Shown in pieces: positions 27,052 through 35,870 of a DNA stretch of 64,000 nucleotides. The notes below the pieces were generated by a model. It was not told the DNA's origin. It worked only from the letters and a program-made list of their open reading frames with translations, and did not search any database. Numbering within the stretch: position 1 is the stretch's first letter; each line of letters starts with the position of its first letter. The DNA comes from Planctomycetota bacterium (GTDB lineage: Bacteria; Planctomycetota; UBA8108; JACQVS01). The position numbers and the translations under genes are program-made. The DNA is taken from assembly GCA_028280485.1 (NCBI GenBank), contig JANQLS010000101.1, positions 1-64,000 on the forward strand. Reading direction: 5' to 3'.

Positions 27052-29418
27052 CTACAACATACTCTGCGGGTCGATGTCGATGATGATGTCGGCCGTTAGG
27101 CGCCCGTCGGGACGCACGGCTCCACTGCCAACGATCGACAAGAGTTCGCCGGCGTCTCTACTCTTAACTAAGATGTGATAGCGGTGACGATCCTGAATCC
27201 GAGAGATCGGCGCTTGTACTGGGCCTAAGACCTCTACGCCTTCCTTTCCACTCGCCAATTGTTCTAACCTATCTGCAATCGACATCGCCATCGATTCAGC
27301 CTTTTCTTGCTTCTCGTGTTGAATCAAGATTTTTGCGAGTCGACCGAAGGGGGGATACGCCATGAATTCTCGGTTTTCTTTTTCGATTTCGTATAAGCCG
27401 AGGTAATCGTTTTTAACAGCGCATTGAAGTGCCGGATGGTCAGGGAAAAATGTTTGTAGGATGACTTTACCTTTACGTTCACCGCGGCCGGCTCGCCCGG
27501 CGACTTGGGTGATCAACTGAAAGGTTCGTTCACAGGATCTAAAGTCAGGGAAGTGGAGTCCCGTATCCGCAGTGATGATTCCGACCAGGCTCACGCCAGG
27601 AAAGTCGTGTCCCTTAGCGAGCATTTGAGTGCCCACTAAAATATCGAGGTTCCCTTTTGCAAAACTGTCTAATGTGGCGCGAAGGATTTGTTGATTTTTA
27701 ACGGTATCTCGATCTAAGCGGCCGACTCGAGCCGTTGGAAATTTAGATTCTAAAAGACTCGTAAGTTTTTCAGTTCCTACGCCTGATTTTCTTAAGCCGG
27801 TAAACTGACATTCGGGGCATTCCTCCGGTACTTTGTAGTGAGAGTCACAGTAGTGGCAACGAAGGCTGTGCTCTTTTTGGTGGTAGGTCAGGGTGATGTC
27901 GCAGTCTTCACACTTAAATACGTGGCCGCATTGAAGGCAGTGAAGAAAGGTAGAAAAACCTCGCCGATTTAAAAAGATGATCGCTTGATCGCCCCGCTTG
28001 AGGCAGCTTTTTAATTGGTAGTCGAGGGGCCCTGAAATCAACCCACTGCCATCAGACCGGTAAAAAGATTTATCGAGTTCCTGAACGATGATGTTAGGTA
28101 AGTTGTGAGCCGTGGCTCGGAAGGGCATTTCGATCAGCTCGTATTTACCCGCTTTCGCATTGTGATAACTTTCGATAGCGGGAGTCGCAGAGCCCAGGAT
28201 GACCGGTATGTTTAAAAGTTTTGCGCGCAGCACGGCCATGTCTCTACCGTTGTATCGAGGAGACGATTCTTGTTTGTAGCTGGGTTCGTGCTCTTCGTCG
28301 ACGATGATGAGTTTCAGATTGGGGATGGGGCTGAAGATGGCTGAGCGAGCGCCGATGACCAAGCCGACTTTCCCTGTTTGTATTTCCCGCCAGTGATAGG
28401 CTCGTTCCCCTGAACTCAACATCGAGTGTAAAACCGCGATCTGAGTGCCAGGAAGGTTTTCTTCAAAGCGACGCACCGTTTGAGGAGTTAACGAGATCTC
28501 TGGTACTAAAACTAAACCTCGCCCGCCTTGGTCGAGAACGTCTTTTAAGGCTCGAAGGTAGACTTCAGTTTTGCCGCTACCAGTGACTCCATGAAGGAGT
28601 ATCGGTTTGGGGGGAGTTCCTAGCTCGCCGTTAAAGCTCGATCGAATGATTTTTAAGGCTTCTTCTTGACTCGAGTGGAGTGTGAGCTCGTCTTGGGGGA
28701 ACTCACGTTCGTGTTCGAGAGGGCTTTTACGAGCGTAACGCGAAGCATTCCTTTGATCCTGACGTTCGTCGAGGTCTTTATAGATTTCGATCAGTTGTTT
28801 CGAAGCTAATTTTTTGAAGGCATCCCGGGAGACCTCTAAGTCATCGCAGAGTTGTTGGATGCGTTGCGGCTCGGGCGATTGTGCGAAGTGATGAAGGATC
28901 TTCGATTGATTCGGTGCTCGTTTAGAGCATTTTTTTGCTTCTACCAGTAAGGTGTCTCGGTCGGCTTGTCGTTTGACGAAAGAGACGGTTTTTTTCTTCT
29001 TGATGGCTCGAATAGCGGGGGGCAGTGCTGCCTCTAAAACTTCGCCCCAACTCGCGTGATAATACCGGGCGATCCAACGCGTGAACTCTAGAAGATGCTG
29101 ATCGAATCTACAGTCGGGCTGTAGGATGCTTTTGATGGGCTTTAGTTTTTTAACGGAGGCTTCTTGGGGAAAGCCGACGATGACTCCCGCCAAGGTTCGA
29201 GGTCCGAATGGAACTAGGACTCGATGGCCGAGGTCGAGTTTCCCTTGGAGTTCTGGGGGAATTAGATAATGGAATAGTTTTCCCAGGGGGGCGTTGACGG
29301 CGATTTCGGCGAGATCTGTGTTTTTTGCGGTTTCTGTGGAGTCTCGATGTTCATTTGTTGATCGTTCCTGAGAACCATCCTTTTTGTTTTTAATTGATTC
29401 AGATGAACGAGAGACCAT
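27052..29418 (-). CDS. priA: Primosomal protein N' (PriA helicase)
   Basis: Restarts stalled replication forks. 788 residues: an N-terminal DNA-binding domain (about 35-130, VNAPLGKLFHYLIPPEL), Walker A GVTGSGKTE, DEEH box in IIVDEEHE, a zinc-binding insert with four CxxC pairs (from CLQCGHVFKCEDC to CHYC and CPEC), and helicase motifs V-VI (GTQMLAKGHDFPGVSLVG, QVAGRAGRGERKG). The first 35 residues are a charged, Ser/Lys-rich extension not typical of the family; no alternative start or Shine-Dalgarno sequence is apparent. Confidence 0.96.
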   Translation of the reverse strand: MVSRSSESIKNKKDGSQERSTNEHRDSTETAKNTDLAEIAVNAPLGKLFHYLIPPELQGKLDLGHRVLVPFGPRTLAGVIVGFPQEASVKKLKPIKSILQPDCRFDQHLLEFTRWIARYYHASWGEVLEAALPPAIRAIKKKKTVSFVKRQADRDTLLVEAKKCSKRAPNQSKILHHFAQSPEPQRIQQLCDDLEVSRDAFKKLASKQLIEIYKDLDERQDQRNASRYARKSPLEHEREFPQDELTLHSSQEEALKIIRSSFNGELGTPPKPILLHGVTGSGKTEVYLRALKDVLDQGGRGLVLVPEISLTPQTVRRFEENLPGTQIAVLHSMLSSGERAYHWREIQTGKVGLVIGARSAIFSPIPNLKLIIVDEEHEPSYKQESSPRYNGRDMAVLRAKLLNIPVILGSATPAIESYHNAKAGKYELIEMPFRATAHNLPNIIVQELDKSFYRSDGSGLISGPLDYQLKSCLKRGDQAIIFLNRRGFSTFLHCLQCGHVFKCEDCDITLTYHQKEHSLRCHYCDSHYKVPEECPECQFTGLRKSGVGTEKLTSLLESKFPTARVGRLDRDTVKNQQILRATLDSFAKGNLDILVGTQMLAKGHDFPGVSLVGIITADTGLHFPDFRSCERTFQLITQVAGRAGRGERKGKVILQTFFPDHPALQCAVKNDYLGLYEIEKENREFMAYPPFGRLAKILIQHEKQEKAESMAMSIADRLEQLASGKEGVEVLGPVQAPISRIQDRHRYHILVKSRDAGELLSIVGSGAVRPDGRLTADIIIDIDPQSML

Positions 29419-29555
29419 TGAGGAGTGAGGACGTACCTGTAATTGAGTTCAATTTTTGGATGCAAAGACGGACTCAAATCGATCGAGCCGCGAATGATTA
29501 TAGCTTCAGTCGCGAAGAGTTTCTTCCCTTTTGATGAAGTGTTCGCAAATGAACC

Positions 29556-29721
29556 ATTTCAAGCCCGAAGTGTTAACGAGGGCCAGGTTTCAATTGGCTT
29601 CTAAGCGCAAAAGAATTTCAGGGGTAGCGCCAGCGCCGACTCTAAAACTACGAATTCGTCTCAAATGTCTGACTCGATCAAATCGATCGTTCGTCACTCG
29701 CTGACGCTTCGCGCTTGAAAT
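29556..29721. repeat. 166-bp inverted-terminus repeat, copy 2
   Basis: Same length and ends as 16428-16593, with the shared inner stretch GGTAGCGCCAGCGCCGACTC. Tandem with the next copy. Confidence 0.82.
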
Positions 29722-29728
29722 TTACTCC

Positions 29729-29892
29729 ATTTCAAGCCCGAAGTGTTAACGAGGGCCAGGTTTCAATTGACTTATATGCGTTAAAGAATTTCAGACGTAG
29801 CGCCAGCGCGACGCCAAAACCATGAATTCGTCTCAAATGACTAACTCGATAATGTGAATAGTCGTCACTCGCTGACGCTTCGGGCTTGGAAT
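29729..29892. repeat. 166-bp inverted-terminus repeat, copy 3
   Basis: 164 bp, closely similar to copy 2 along its length, with an altered right end (GGGCTTGGAAT). Confidence 0.82.
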
Positions 29893-29971
29893 GGAGTTCG
29901 CGCTTCCAACGATTGGTTTTTTGTGTTAATTAGATAGATTCCCTAAATTTTTTCTTAACCCCTATCCTTCC

Positions 29972-31630
29972 ATGCGAATTCAGAAATTACCCACTGAGTA
30001 TTTAGATTCACCTCGCTTTAAACCTAAGATCAAAGCCTCCGGGGCTGAATCTTGGGCGCGTGGTGATTCGTTGTGGCTTTCAGAATTTCGCATGCGATCC
30101 AGCATGGGCTCTCCATTTCAGGTGGAGCCCGAGGAACTCGCCAAGGGCATTCCATTAGCTCAAGCTATTGAAGGCACACAAAAGGATTGGGATTTACCCA
30201 CTTCGAGTGCGACTCAAGAAAATCTTCAACTCTTAGCTCAGGGAAAAGCTCGAGTTGTAGTCACCGGTCAACAGCCCGGTTTATTCGGTGGGCCTCTCTA
30301 CACTCTCTTTAAGGCCATTTCGGCGATTAGTTTTGCGAACTACCTCAGTCAAAAGGATGGGATACCCACTGTACCCGTTTTTTGGGTTGCCGGAGAAGAT
30401 CATGACTTAGATGAAATTCGCCAAGCACACTTCTATGATTTTCGCTCGGAGCAAAAATTAACAGTTGTCTACCAAGGAGAGAATGATCGTCGTTCGGTTT
30501 CTCAATATCCATTCGATGAAGAGCGAGTTGGAGTGTGGAATGAATTAGAGGGCTTTATAAGGGACTGCCCTTATTCTGAGTTAATTATAAAGCTCCTGAA
30601 TGATCTTAAAGAAGGAACGCAACTCGCATCGAGTTTTTCAGTGCTCCTTCAGAGTGTTCTCAGTCCGTTTGGATTATTGATTTTTAGTTCTGAGTCGATG
30701 CGTGAACTCGCAGTTCCGATCGTTCGTTCTTGTTTAGAGGCTCCGGAGGACGTTCTTCAGGCAATTGAACGGGGTCGACAAAAGGTTCAAAAGTTGGGAT
30801 TCAAACCTCAAGTTCAGGGCCGCTTTCCTCTTTTTCTATTAAGTGACGATCCGATCCCTAAACGCCATCACCTCAGTCCTATTGAAGATGGATTTCAGGT
30901 CGATGGCACTTCGATTAAGTATTCGAGAGATGAGTTGCTTCGGATCTTAGCTGAGCAACCTTATTGTTTTTCACCTGGAGCTCTCCTTCGACCCCTCATT
31001 CAAGAAACGATCATGCCCGTAGCCTGTGTGATCGGAGGAGCAGCTGAGCTCGCTTATTACTCCCAGATCGATCCTTTGTTCGATCTTTTAAAAGTTCGAA
31101 AAAGCCTAATCCTCCCGAGATTTCATGGCACGATTGTCGACCAGCGAACTTCTAAGGCGATCGATAAATTAGGATCTCAAGCTGAATTTGAAAGTCTTCT
31201 AATCGCTTCCAATTCAGCTGAAGACCTTGTACCTCCCAGTTCAAAATTAAAGAGCTTTGAAGGTGAAGCTCAGAGTTTAGCCCGAGAGACCCAGGCTCAG
31301 TTCGAGAGTCTTGTCGATCGAATCTTCGATCAAGTGAACGTTCCTCCTCAACAAATCGAAAAATTGAGAAGAGCCGGGGAGAAGCTTCATAAGGAAATCG
31401 AGCGCCTCGGGAATCGTGGAGGGCGTTTGCTTCGAGGGAGTGATCAGGAGAAACTTCGAATCGGTGAAATGATTTGGAATACTTTTTATCCCGAGGGAAG
31501 TCTTCAAGAAAGAAAGTATTGTGGGCTACAGTTCATCGCCCAATTCGGAGTGGATTGGATCGAGAATCTCATCGAATACCTCAGCAAAAATCCAAACGAC
31601 CCCTCTCACTATCTACTCTTTCTAAAGTAA
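29972..31630 (+). CDS. bshC: Bacillithiol biosynthesis cysteine-adding enzyme
   Basis: Putative cysteine ligase of bacillithiol synthesis, adding cysteine to glucosaminyl-malate. 552 residues with the family's VVTGQQPGLFGGPLYTLFKA and VPVFWVAGEDHDLDEI motifs (nucleotide-binding-like core) and a long C-terminal coiled coil. Start ATG 29972. The stop is followed by a 366-base gap with repeats before bshB, so it may be transcribed on its own. Confidence 0.95.
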   Translation: MRIQKLPTEYLDSPRFKPKIKASGAESWARGDSLWLSEFRMRSSMGSPFQVEPEELAKGIPLAQAIEGTQKDWDLPTSSATQENLQLLAQGKARVVVTGQQPGLFGGPLYTLFKAISAISFANYLSQKDGIPTVPVFWVAGEDHDLDEIRQAHFYDFRSEQKLTVVYQGENDRRSVSQYPFDEERVGVWNELEGFIRDCPYSELIIKLLNDLKEGTQLASSFSVLLQSVLSPFGLLIFSSESMRELAVPIVRSCLEAPEDVLQAIERGRQKVQKLGFKPQVQGRFPLFLLSDDPIPKRHHLSPIEDGFQVDGTSIKYSRDELLRILAEQPYCFSPGALLRPLIQETIMPVACVIGGAAELAYYSQIDPLFDLLKVRKSLILPRFHGTIVDQRTSKAIDKLGSQAEFESLLIASNSAEDLVPPSSKLKSFEGEAQSLARETQAQFESLVDRIFDQVNVPPQQIEKLRRAGEKLHKEIERLGNRGGRLLRGSDQEKLRIGEMIWNTFYPEGSLQERKYCGLQFIAQFGVDWIENLIEYLSKNPNDPSHYLLFLK

Positions 31631-31996
31631 TCACCCCAGGAAGACCGAAGCTTTAGCGAGGGATAGGATAGTAACAAATTTAAAAGCACCTTGGCATTTG
31701 AGGCGTGACGTCAGCGCCGTTTCCTTCATTTCAAGCCCGAAGTGTCAACGAGGGTCGGGATACAGATTGATTTATAAATAAAGAAGAATTTGAGGCGTAG
31801 CGCCAGCGCCGACTCCAAAACCATTAATTCGTCTCAAAGGACTGACTCGTTCATGTCAACAGTCGTCACTCGCTGACGCTTCGCGCTTGGAATGGCTTCG
31901 CGCTTGAAATGGGAATCGTGCTTGGAATGGTTAACACATTAATACTCGGATTTTATTCGTGTCGGGAACCCTGGATACGGTACGATCGTTTTTCCA
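31631..31996. other. bshC-bshB gap with repeat elements
   Basis: Contains a full 166-bp repeat (31728-31893) and a partial, older one before it (about 31650-31727, with CCGAAGCTTTAGCGAGGGAT and GACGTCAGCGCC). No gene. About 100 bases remain for a bshB promoter. Confidence 0.65.
31728..31893. repeat. 166-bp inverted-terminus repeat, copy 4
   Basis: Same length, ends and orientation as copies 2 and 3. Sits inside the bacillithiol locus. Confidence 0.8.
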
Positions 31997-32788
31997 ATGA
32001 GTTGCCGATCCCTTGGAGCACACCCTTTGATTCAATATTTTTCACTTTCATCCACTGATCCTATTGAGCCCGTTGACCTCGTCGTCTTCGCGGCGCATCC
32101 GGATGATGCAGAACTCAATTGTGGGGGACTCCTCTTAATTTCAAAGCTTCGAGGTTGGAAGACTGCTATCGTCGATGCTACGCAGGGAGAGCTGGGTTCA
32201 TTAGGAACAGCAGAGCTTCGTCGAGAAGAAGCGGAGCAAGCAGCTCGATGCCTTCAGTTAAATTCACGTTTTAACTTAGGCTTTCCCGATGGCGACGTCC
32301 GCGATACTCAGGAGAATCGGCAGACGGTGATCTCGATCATTCGCAAGCTTCAACCGAAGTTGGTGATCGCTCCGCCTCGGGATGACCATCATCCCGACCA
32401 TTCAGCCTTAGGCCAACTCATCGAACGGAGCTTTTACCTGACTGGGATTAAAAAACTGTGCCCAGAAATTCCTACGCACCGACCGAATGCGCTCCTCTTT
32501 CACGGGGGAACGCGGCCCTTTGAACCCGATGCGGTGGTCGATGTCACTCCAGTCATCGAAAAACGAAAAGAAGCAATTCTTTGCTTCCAATCTCAGTTTA
32601 AGCCAAAGGAAGAAGCTTCAGGAATTCGGATTGCTTCCGATTACTTTATGGATTCCGTCGAGGGACGGTTACGCTATTTTGGTTCGTTGATCGGAGTTCC
32701 GTTCGGAGAACCTTATACAAGTTTAAATCCACTACCCGTAAAAGATCTCGTCGCTCAATTCGAGGAGGAGCCATGGAAAGCCCGTTAA
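31997..32788 (+). CDS. bshB1: Bacillithiol deacetylase (LmbE family)
   Basis: Zinc-dependent deacetylase of the LmbE/PIG-L family: 263 residues with the metal-binding AAHPDDAEL near the start, DATQGELGSLGT, and the HHPDHSA motif. It removes acetyl from N-acetylglucosaminyl-malate. The stop overlaps the bshA start by 16 bases, which, with bshC upstream, supports the specific bacillithiol assignment over other LmbE roles. Confidence 0.93.
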   Translation: MSCRSLGAHPLIQYFSLSSTDPIEPVDLVVFAAHPDDAELNCGGLLLISKLRGWKTAIVDATQGELGSLGTAELRREEAEQAARCLQLNSRFNLGFPDGDVRDTQENRQTVISIIRKLQPKLVIAPPRDDHHPDHSALGQLIERSFYLTGIKKLCPEIPTHRPNALLFHGGTRPFEPDAVVDVTPVIEKRKEAILCFQSQFKPKEEASGIRIASDYFMDSVEGRLRYFGSLIGVPFGEPYTSLNPLPVKDLVAQFEEEPWKAR

Positions 32789-33936
32789 AGTTAGGCATTC
32801 TTTGTCATCCCACTTTTGGTGGTAGCGGAGTCGTCGCCTCCGAGCTTGGAGTGGCTTTGGCTCAAAGGGGACACAGCGTTCATATCTTCAGTCACCGAAG
32901 GCCGATCCGAATCCCCTTAGATCATCCGAAGGTGACCTTCCATGAAGTTGAAGTGACCACCTACCCTCTTTTTAAGTATCCTCCTTACGCTCTTTCGTTA
33001 GCGACCAAGTTAGCAGTGACTTGTAAGGAGGTCGGTTTAGATCTGCTTCACAGTCACTATGCCATCCCTCATGCGATGAGCGCGTATCTCTGTCGCCAGA
33101 TGATCGGGGAGTACGCCCCCAAGATTGTGACGACTCTCCACGGGACGGATATCACTCTGCTCGGACTCGATGATTCATTCTTTGAGATCACCCGCTTCAG
33201 CATCCTCCAAAGCGATGGGGTGACGGCGGTGTCCCAAGATCTCGCACGCCAGACCGAAGAGGATTTTCAGCTCGATCGCAAAGTGGAAGTCATTCCCAAC
33301 TTTATCGATACCGAGCGATTTCATCCTAAAAATCGCAATCCAGAATGCCGGGCTCGCTTTGTCGGTGAGGGTGAATATCTCGTGGGACACGTGTCAAATT
33401 TCCGGGAGGTGAAACGCGTTCTCGATGTGATTCGAATTTTCCACGGGCTTCACTACCACGTTCCGTGTCGTTTACTCATGGTGGGGGATGGTCCGCTTTT
33501 GGAGCCTGCCAAGGCTCTGGTGGGAGAACTCGGTTTACAGGAGAAAGTCGAGTTTTTGGGCCTCAAAGAAAATATCCCCCAATTGCTTCCTCAATTAGAT
33601 CTCTTCGTGCTTCCCAGCGCCTATGAGAGCTTTGGACTCGCCGCCTTAGAAGCCATGGCCTGTGGAGTGCCCGTGCTCGCTTCACGTGCTGGAGGGCTTC
33701 CTGAGGTGGTCGAAGAGGGGCAGTCAGGGTTTTTGGGCGAGGTGGGAGATATCGAGGGAATGACATTTAAAGCGAGGGAGGCCCTGGAAGACCCTCGCCG
33801 GCTCCAATTACTGCGAACGGGGGCTCGCCACCGAGCCGAGCAAATCTTCCCTCAAGACCGTATCATCGATACTTACGAATCATTTTACCGGCAGGTCTTG
33901 GAGAAATCCCAAATTCCGAACGAAAGAACCCCTTGA
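32773..33936 (+). CDS. bshA: N-acetyl-alpha-D-glucosaminyl L-malate synthase
   Basis: GT4-family glycosyltransferase, the first step of bacillithiol synthesis (UDP-GlcNAc plus malate). 387 residues; GILCHPTFGGSGVVASELG at the start, TTLHGTDITLLG, VIPNFIDTERF and the nucleotide-sugar end PSAYESFGLAALEAMACG are all typical. GAGGAGGAG lies just before the ATG at 32773, inside the end of bshB. Confidence 0.96.
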   Translation: MESPLKLGILCHPTFGGSGVVASELGVALAQRGHSVHIFSHRRPIRIPLDHPKVTFHEVEVTTYPLFKYPPYALSLATKLAVTCKEVGLDLLHSHYAIPHAMSAYLCRQMIGEYAPKIVTTLHGTDITLLGLDDSFFEITRFSILQSDGVTAVSQDLARQTEEDFQLDRKVEVIPNFIDTERFHPKNRNPECRARFVGEGEYLVGHVSNFREVKRVLDVIRIFHGLHYHVPCRLLMVGDGPLLEPAKALVGELGLQEKVEFLGLKENIPQLLPQLDLFVLPSAYESFGLAALEAMACGVPVLASRAGGLPEVVEEGQSGFLGEVGDIEGMTFKAREALEDPRRLQLLRTGARHRAEQIFPQDRIIDTYESFYRQVLEKSQIPNERTP

Positions 33937-34121
33937 AGACCGGCGTGAAGAAGGTACTATGTTGCGGATACATTCTGGCGTGAGTGTCAGGTTCTGAACC
34001 CACTTTCAGCCCCAAGGGTCTCAGCATGTGGCTTTGACTCTTCTGTACATCATGACCATCGGCTTCAGCGTTTCCTGGAGCCTTCTAAACATAAACCTTA
34101 TCAGCGACTACGACTCGATCC

Positions 34122-34382
34122 ATGACCTTAGAAGTCAACCCCACTGACAAGTTCCTATCGGGAGTCTTCCATTCATTCACCATCATTTCCGATGAAGGTC
34201 TACCCCAAGGCGAAGTTTCCATCGACGGGACGGAAGTTCCCCATCGAGTCATCGCATTAGCCGACCCGAAATACAAAATCTCGTTTAAAGTTCCTGGGGA
34301 TTCGGTAGGAAAAGAATTGAATGTGAAGATCTCAACGGTTTTGAGTAGCGTTGAGGAAAAGCACGAGATTACTGCTGAGTGA
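34122..34382 (+). CDS. Unknown small protein
   Basis: 86 residues with alternating hydrophobic residues typical of a beta sandwich (FLSGVFHSFTIIS, YKISFKVPGDSVG, LNVKISTVLSS). No signal peptide and no recognisable Shine-Dalgarno sequence. Codon use looks coding, and no better frame overlaps it. Not recognised. Confidence 0.55.
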   Translation: MTLEVNPTDKFLSGVFHSFTIISDEGLPQGEVSIDGTEVPHRVIALADPKYKISFKVPGDSVGKELNVKISTVLSSVEEKHEITAE

Positions 34383-34509
34383 GTCAGGCTTTTTTCTTAG
34401 GGGCGTTTTTTTTATTCGTTAAGATCCCGTCGTTGACGCTCCGGGCTTACTAAGGGAATTTAGGGCTATTTCTCGCCGCTGTTCGGACTCCAATTTTTAT
34501 TAATAGGAA

Positions 34510-35163
34510 TTATTGCGTACCAGGACCCTGGCTCGCATCCGAATAGGTTTCGGTTAGGTACAAGACGCAGCGTTGCCATTTCAATGCGATCTTGTCGTGG
34601 GAGTCGATTTGACTCTCAAAGTTTCTCGTGGGGCGTAGGAAGATCGTTTCTTTTCCATTTTCGATGATTTTGATATAGGGCGTTCCCAAGGGTAATCGAA
34701 TGGGATTTCCTTTTGGCATTTGATCTAAGCCCAGAGCGTAGAGTTCCCCTCGAACTTTACCTAGGCGTTGTGGCGTGACAACCTTATCTTTTCCCACCAT
34801 GTTTACGGCTGCTTTTAGAGCCTTCAATCCCGTACTCTTATCGGCCGAGAGCCGAGGGTCAATCTTTCCGACCATAATAATTACATCGTGGTCACCCTGA
34901 GCGCGGTCGTTGTCAGTCGCTGCTTTTTTATGGCTGGTCATCGTCAGTGTTCTCGGTCGGCGACTCCAGCGATTCTTCTGCTGGAAATTACCGCGACGTT
35001 CACCGAGGGGGTCGTGGAAAATGATCGAGCCCAGAAATCCCTTACCCATAGTGGAAATGGAGCTACGTTTTCCCTCTGAAGTGCTGCTGCAAGCAGTCAG
35101 GCTTAGGAGAAGGCAGAAGAGAGCTACGAAATGTAAACTGGGAATGAGGCGGAGTCTCAGCAT
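34510..35163 (-). CDS. Unknown lipoprotein
   Basis: 217 residues from ATG 35163, with a type II signal peptide ending LLSLTAC. The mature part has a basic, Arg/Lys-rich linker (QQKNRWSRRPRTLTMTSHKK), then a small domain (DVIIMVGKIDPRLSADKSTG, IKIIENGKETIFLRPTRNF). An upstream in-frame start at 35223 would spoil the signal peptide. Not recognised. Confidence 0.75.
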   Translation of the reverse strand: MLRLRLIPSLHFVALFCLLLSLTACSSTSEGKRSSISTMGKGFLGSIIFHDPLGERRGNFQQKNRWSRRPRTLTMTSHKKAATDNDRAQGDHDVIIMVGKIDPRLSADKSTGLKALKAAVNMVGKDKVVTPQRLGKVRGELYALGLDQMPKGNPIRLPLGTPYIKIIENGKETIFLRPTRNFESQIDSHDKIALKWQRCVLYLTETYSDASQGPGTQ

Positions 35164-35303
35164 CGAATTGCTCGTTCGTATCACAAGGTTCTCAGCAGAT
35201 TCAAAAAGAATCTTAAACGGCACCGTTGGGCTAGGCGGTCGTTGAGTGTTGATGATGGATGAACCTAACAGTGCTTTCGATGGGGATCAAAAAATCACCG
35301 AAT

Positions 35304-35702
35304 CTACTTCGAGATTTGAGCCTTGATGATGTACTTCAAGATCTCGTCCTGCTGGGGCTTTCCAATATCTTTAAATTTTACCCCCAAAGCGCAACGATCA
35401 GAACCTTTTTGAAAGGCTTCCACCCAAGAAACTTTTCCTAATGCTTTGATGGGAGTATCGATAGAGGGGAGGAGAAGATTCAATCCCAGAATGATGTCTT
35501 CCATGAGCAGAGCGGGGATCCAACTGACGCTGGGTACTTTTCCAATCAGTAAGAGACCACCGGAGCTGAGGTTACTGGTTGAACCTTCGTGGATTTGCTC
35601 ATCGTTGAGTTCAATCTCTTTACTCAGGAATTTGTACCGAATCGGGATATCGGTTTGGATTCGGACGAACTCTCTTTTTTCGGTGACGTATTCGAAACTC
35701 AT
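35304..35702 (-). CDS. PilZ-domain protein
   Basis: 132-residue single-domain protein with both c-di-GMP-binding signatures: RxxxR at Arg10-Arg14 (KREFVRIQ) and NxSxxG at Asn44-Gly49. It should bind cyclic di-GMP. The target is unknown; no diguanylate cyclase or chemotaxis gene is adjacent, though FlgM and STAS genes lie 10 kb away. Confidence 0.88.
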   Translation of the reverse strand: MSFEYVTEKREFVRIQTDIPIRYKFLSKEIELNDEQIHEGSTSNLSSGGLLLIGKVPSVSWIPALLMEDIILGLNLLLPSIDTPIKALGKVSWVEAFQKGSDRCALGVKFKDIGKPQQDEILKYIIKAQISK

Positions 35703-35870
35703 AGTTCCGCTCGCTAATGTGGGCGTTAAGTTGGGTTAGAGACGCAAATGAGGCTACAGGTGTGTAGCTCTTCTTACGTTTCGGTGCGGAAGCCCGTTTT
35801 CTTTAGAATTAGGGGTATTTCTGGATCCTTTTTCGGAAGATGGAGGAGAGGCCTATAACAACGATTGAAC

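Larger units (their letters stand above)
29419..29971. other. Gap filled by two tandem 166-bp repeats
   Basis: The space between divergent priA and bshC holds two copies of the 166-bp family in the same orientation, seven bases apart. The promoters of both genes must lie in the remaining 130 bases next to priA and 80 bases next to bshC, unless the repeats supply them. Confidence 0.65.

Noticed and set aside
29556-29892. Tandem repeats considered as a CRISPR array
   Set aside because: Units are about 166 bp with inverted ends and only seven bases between, with no short repeat/spacer pattern and no cas genes.
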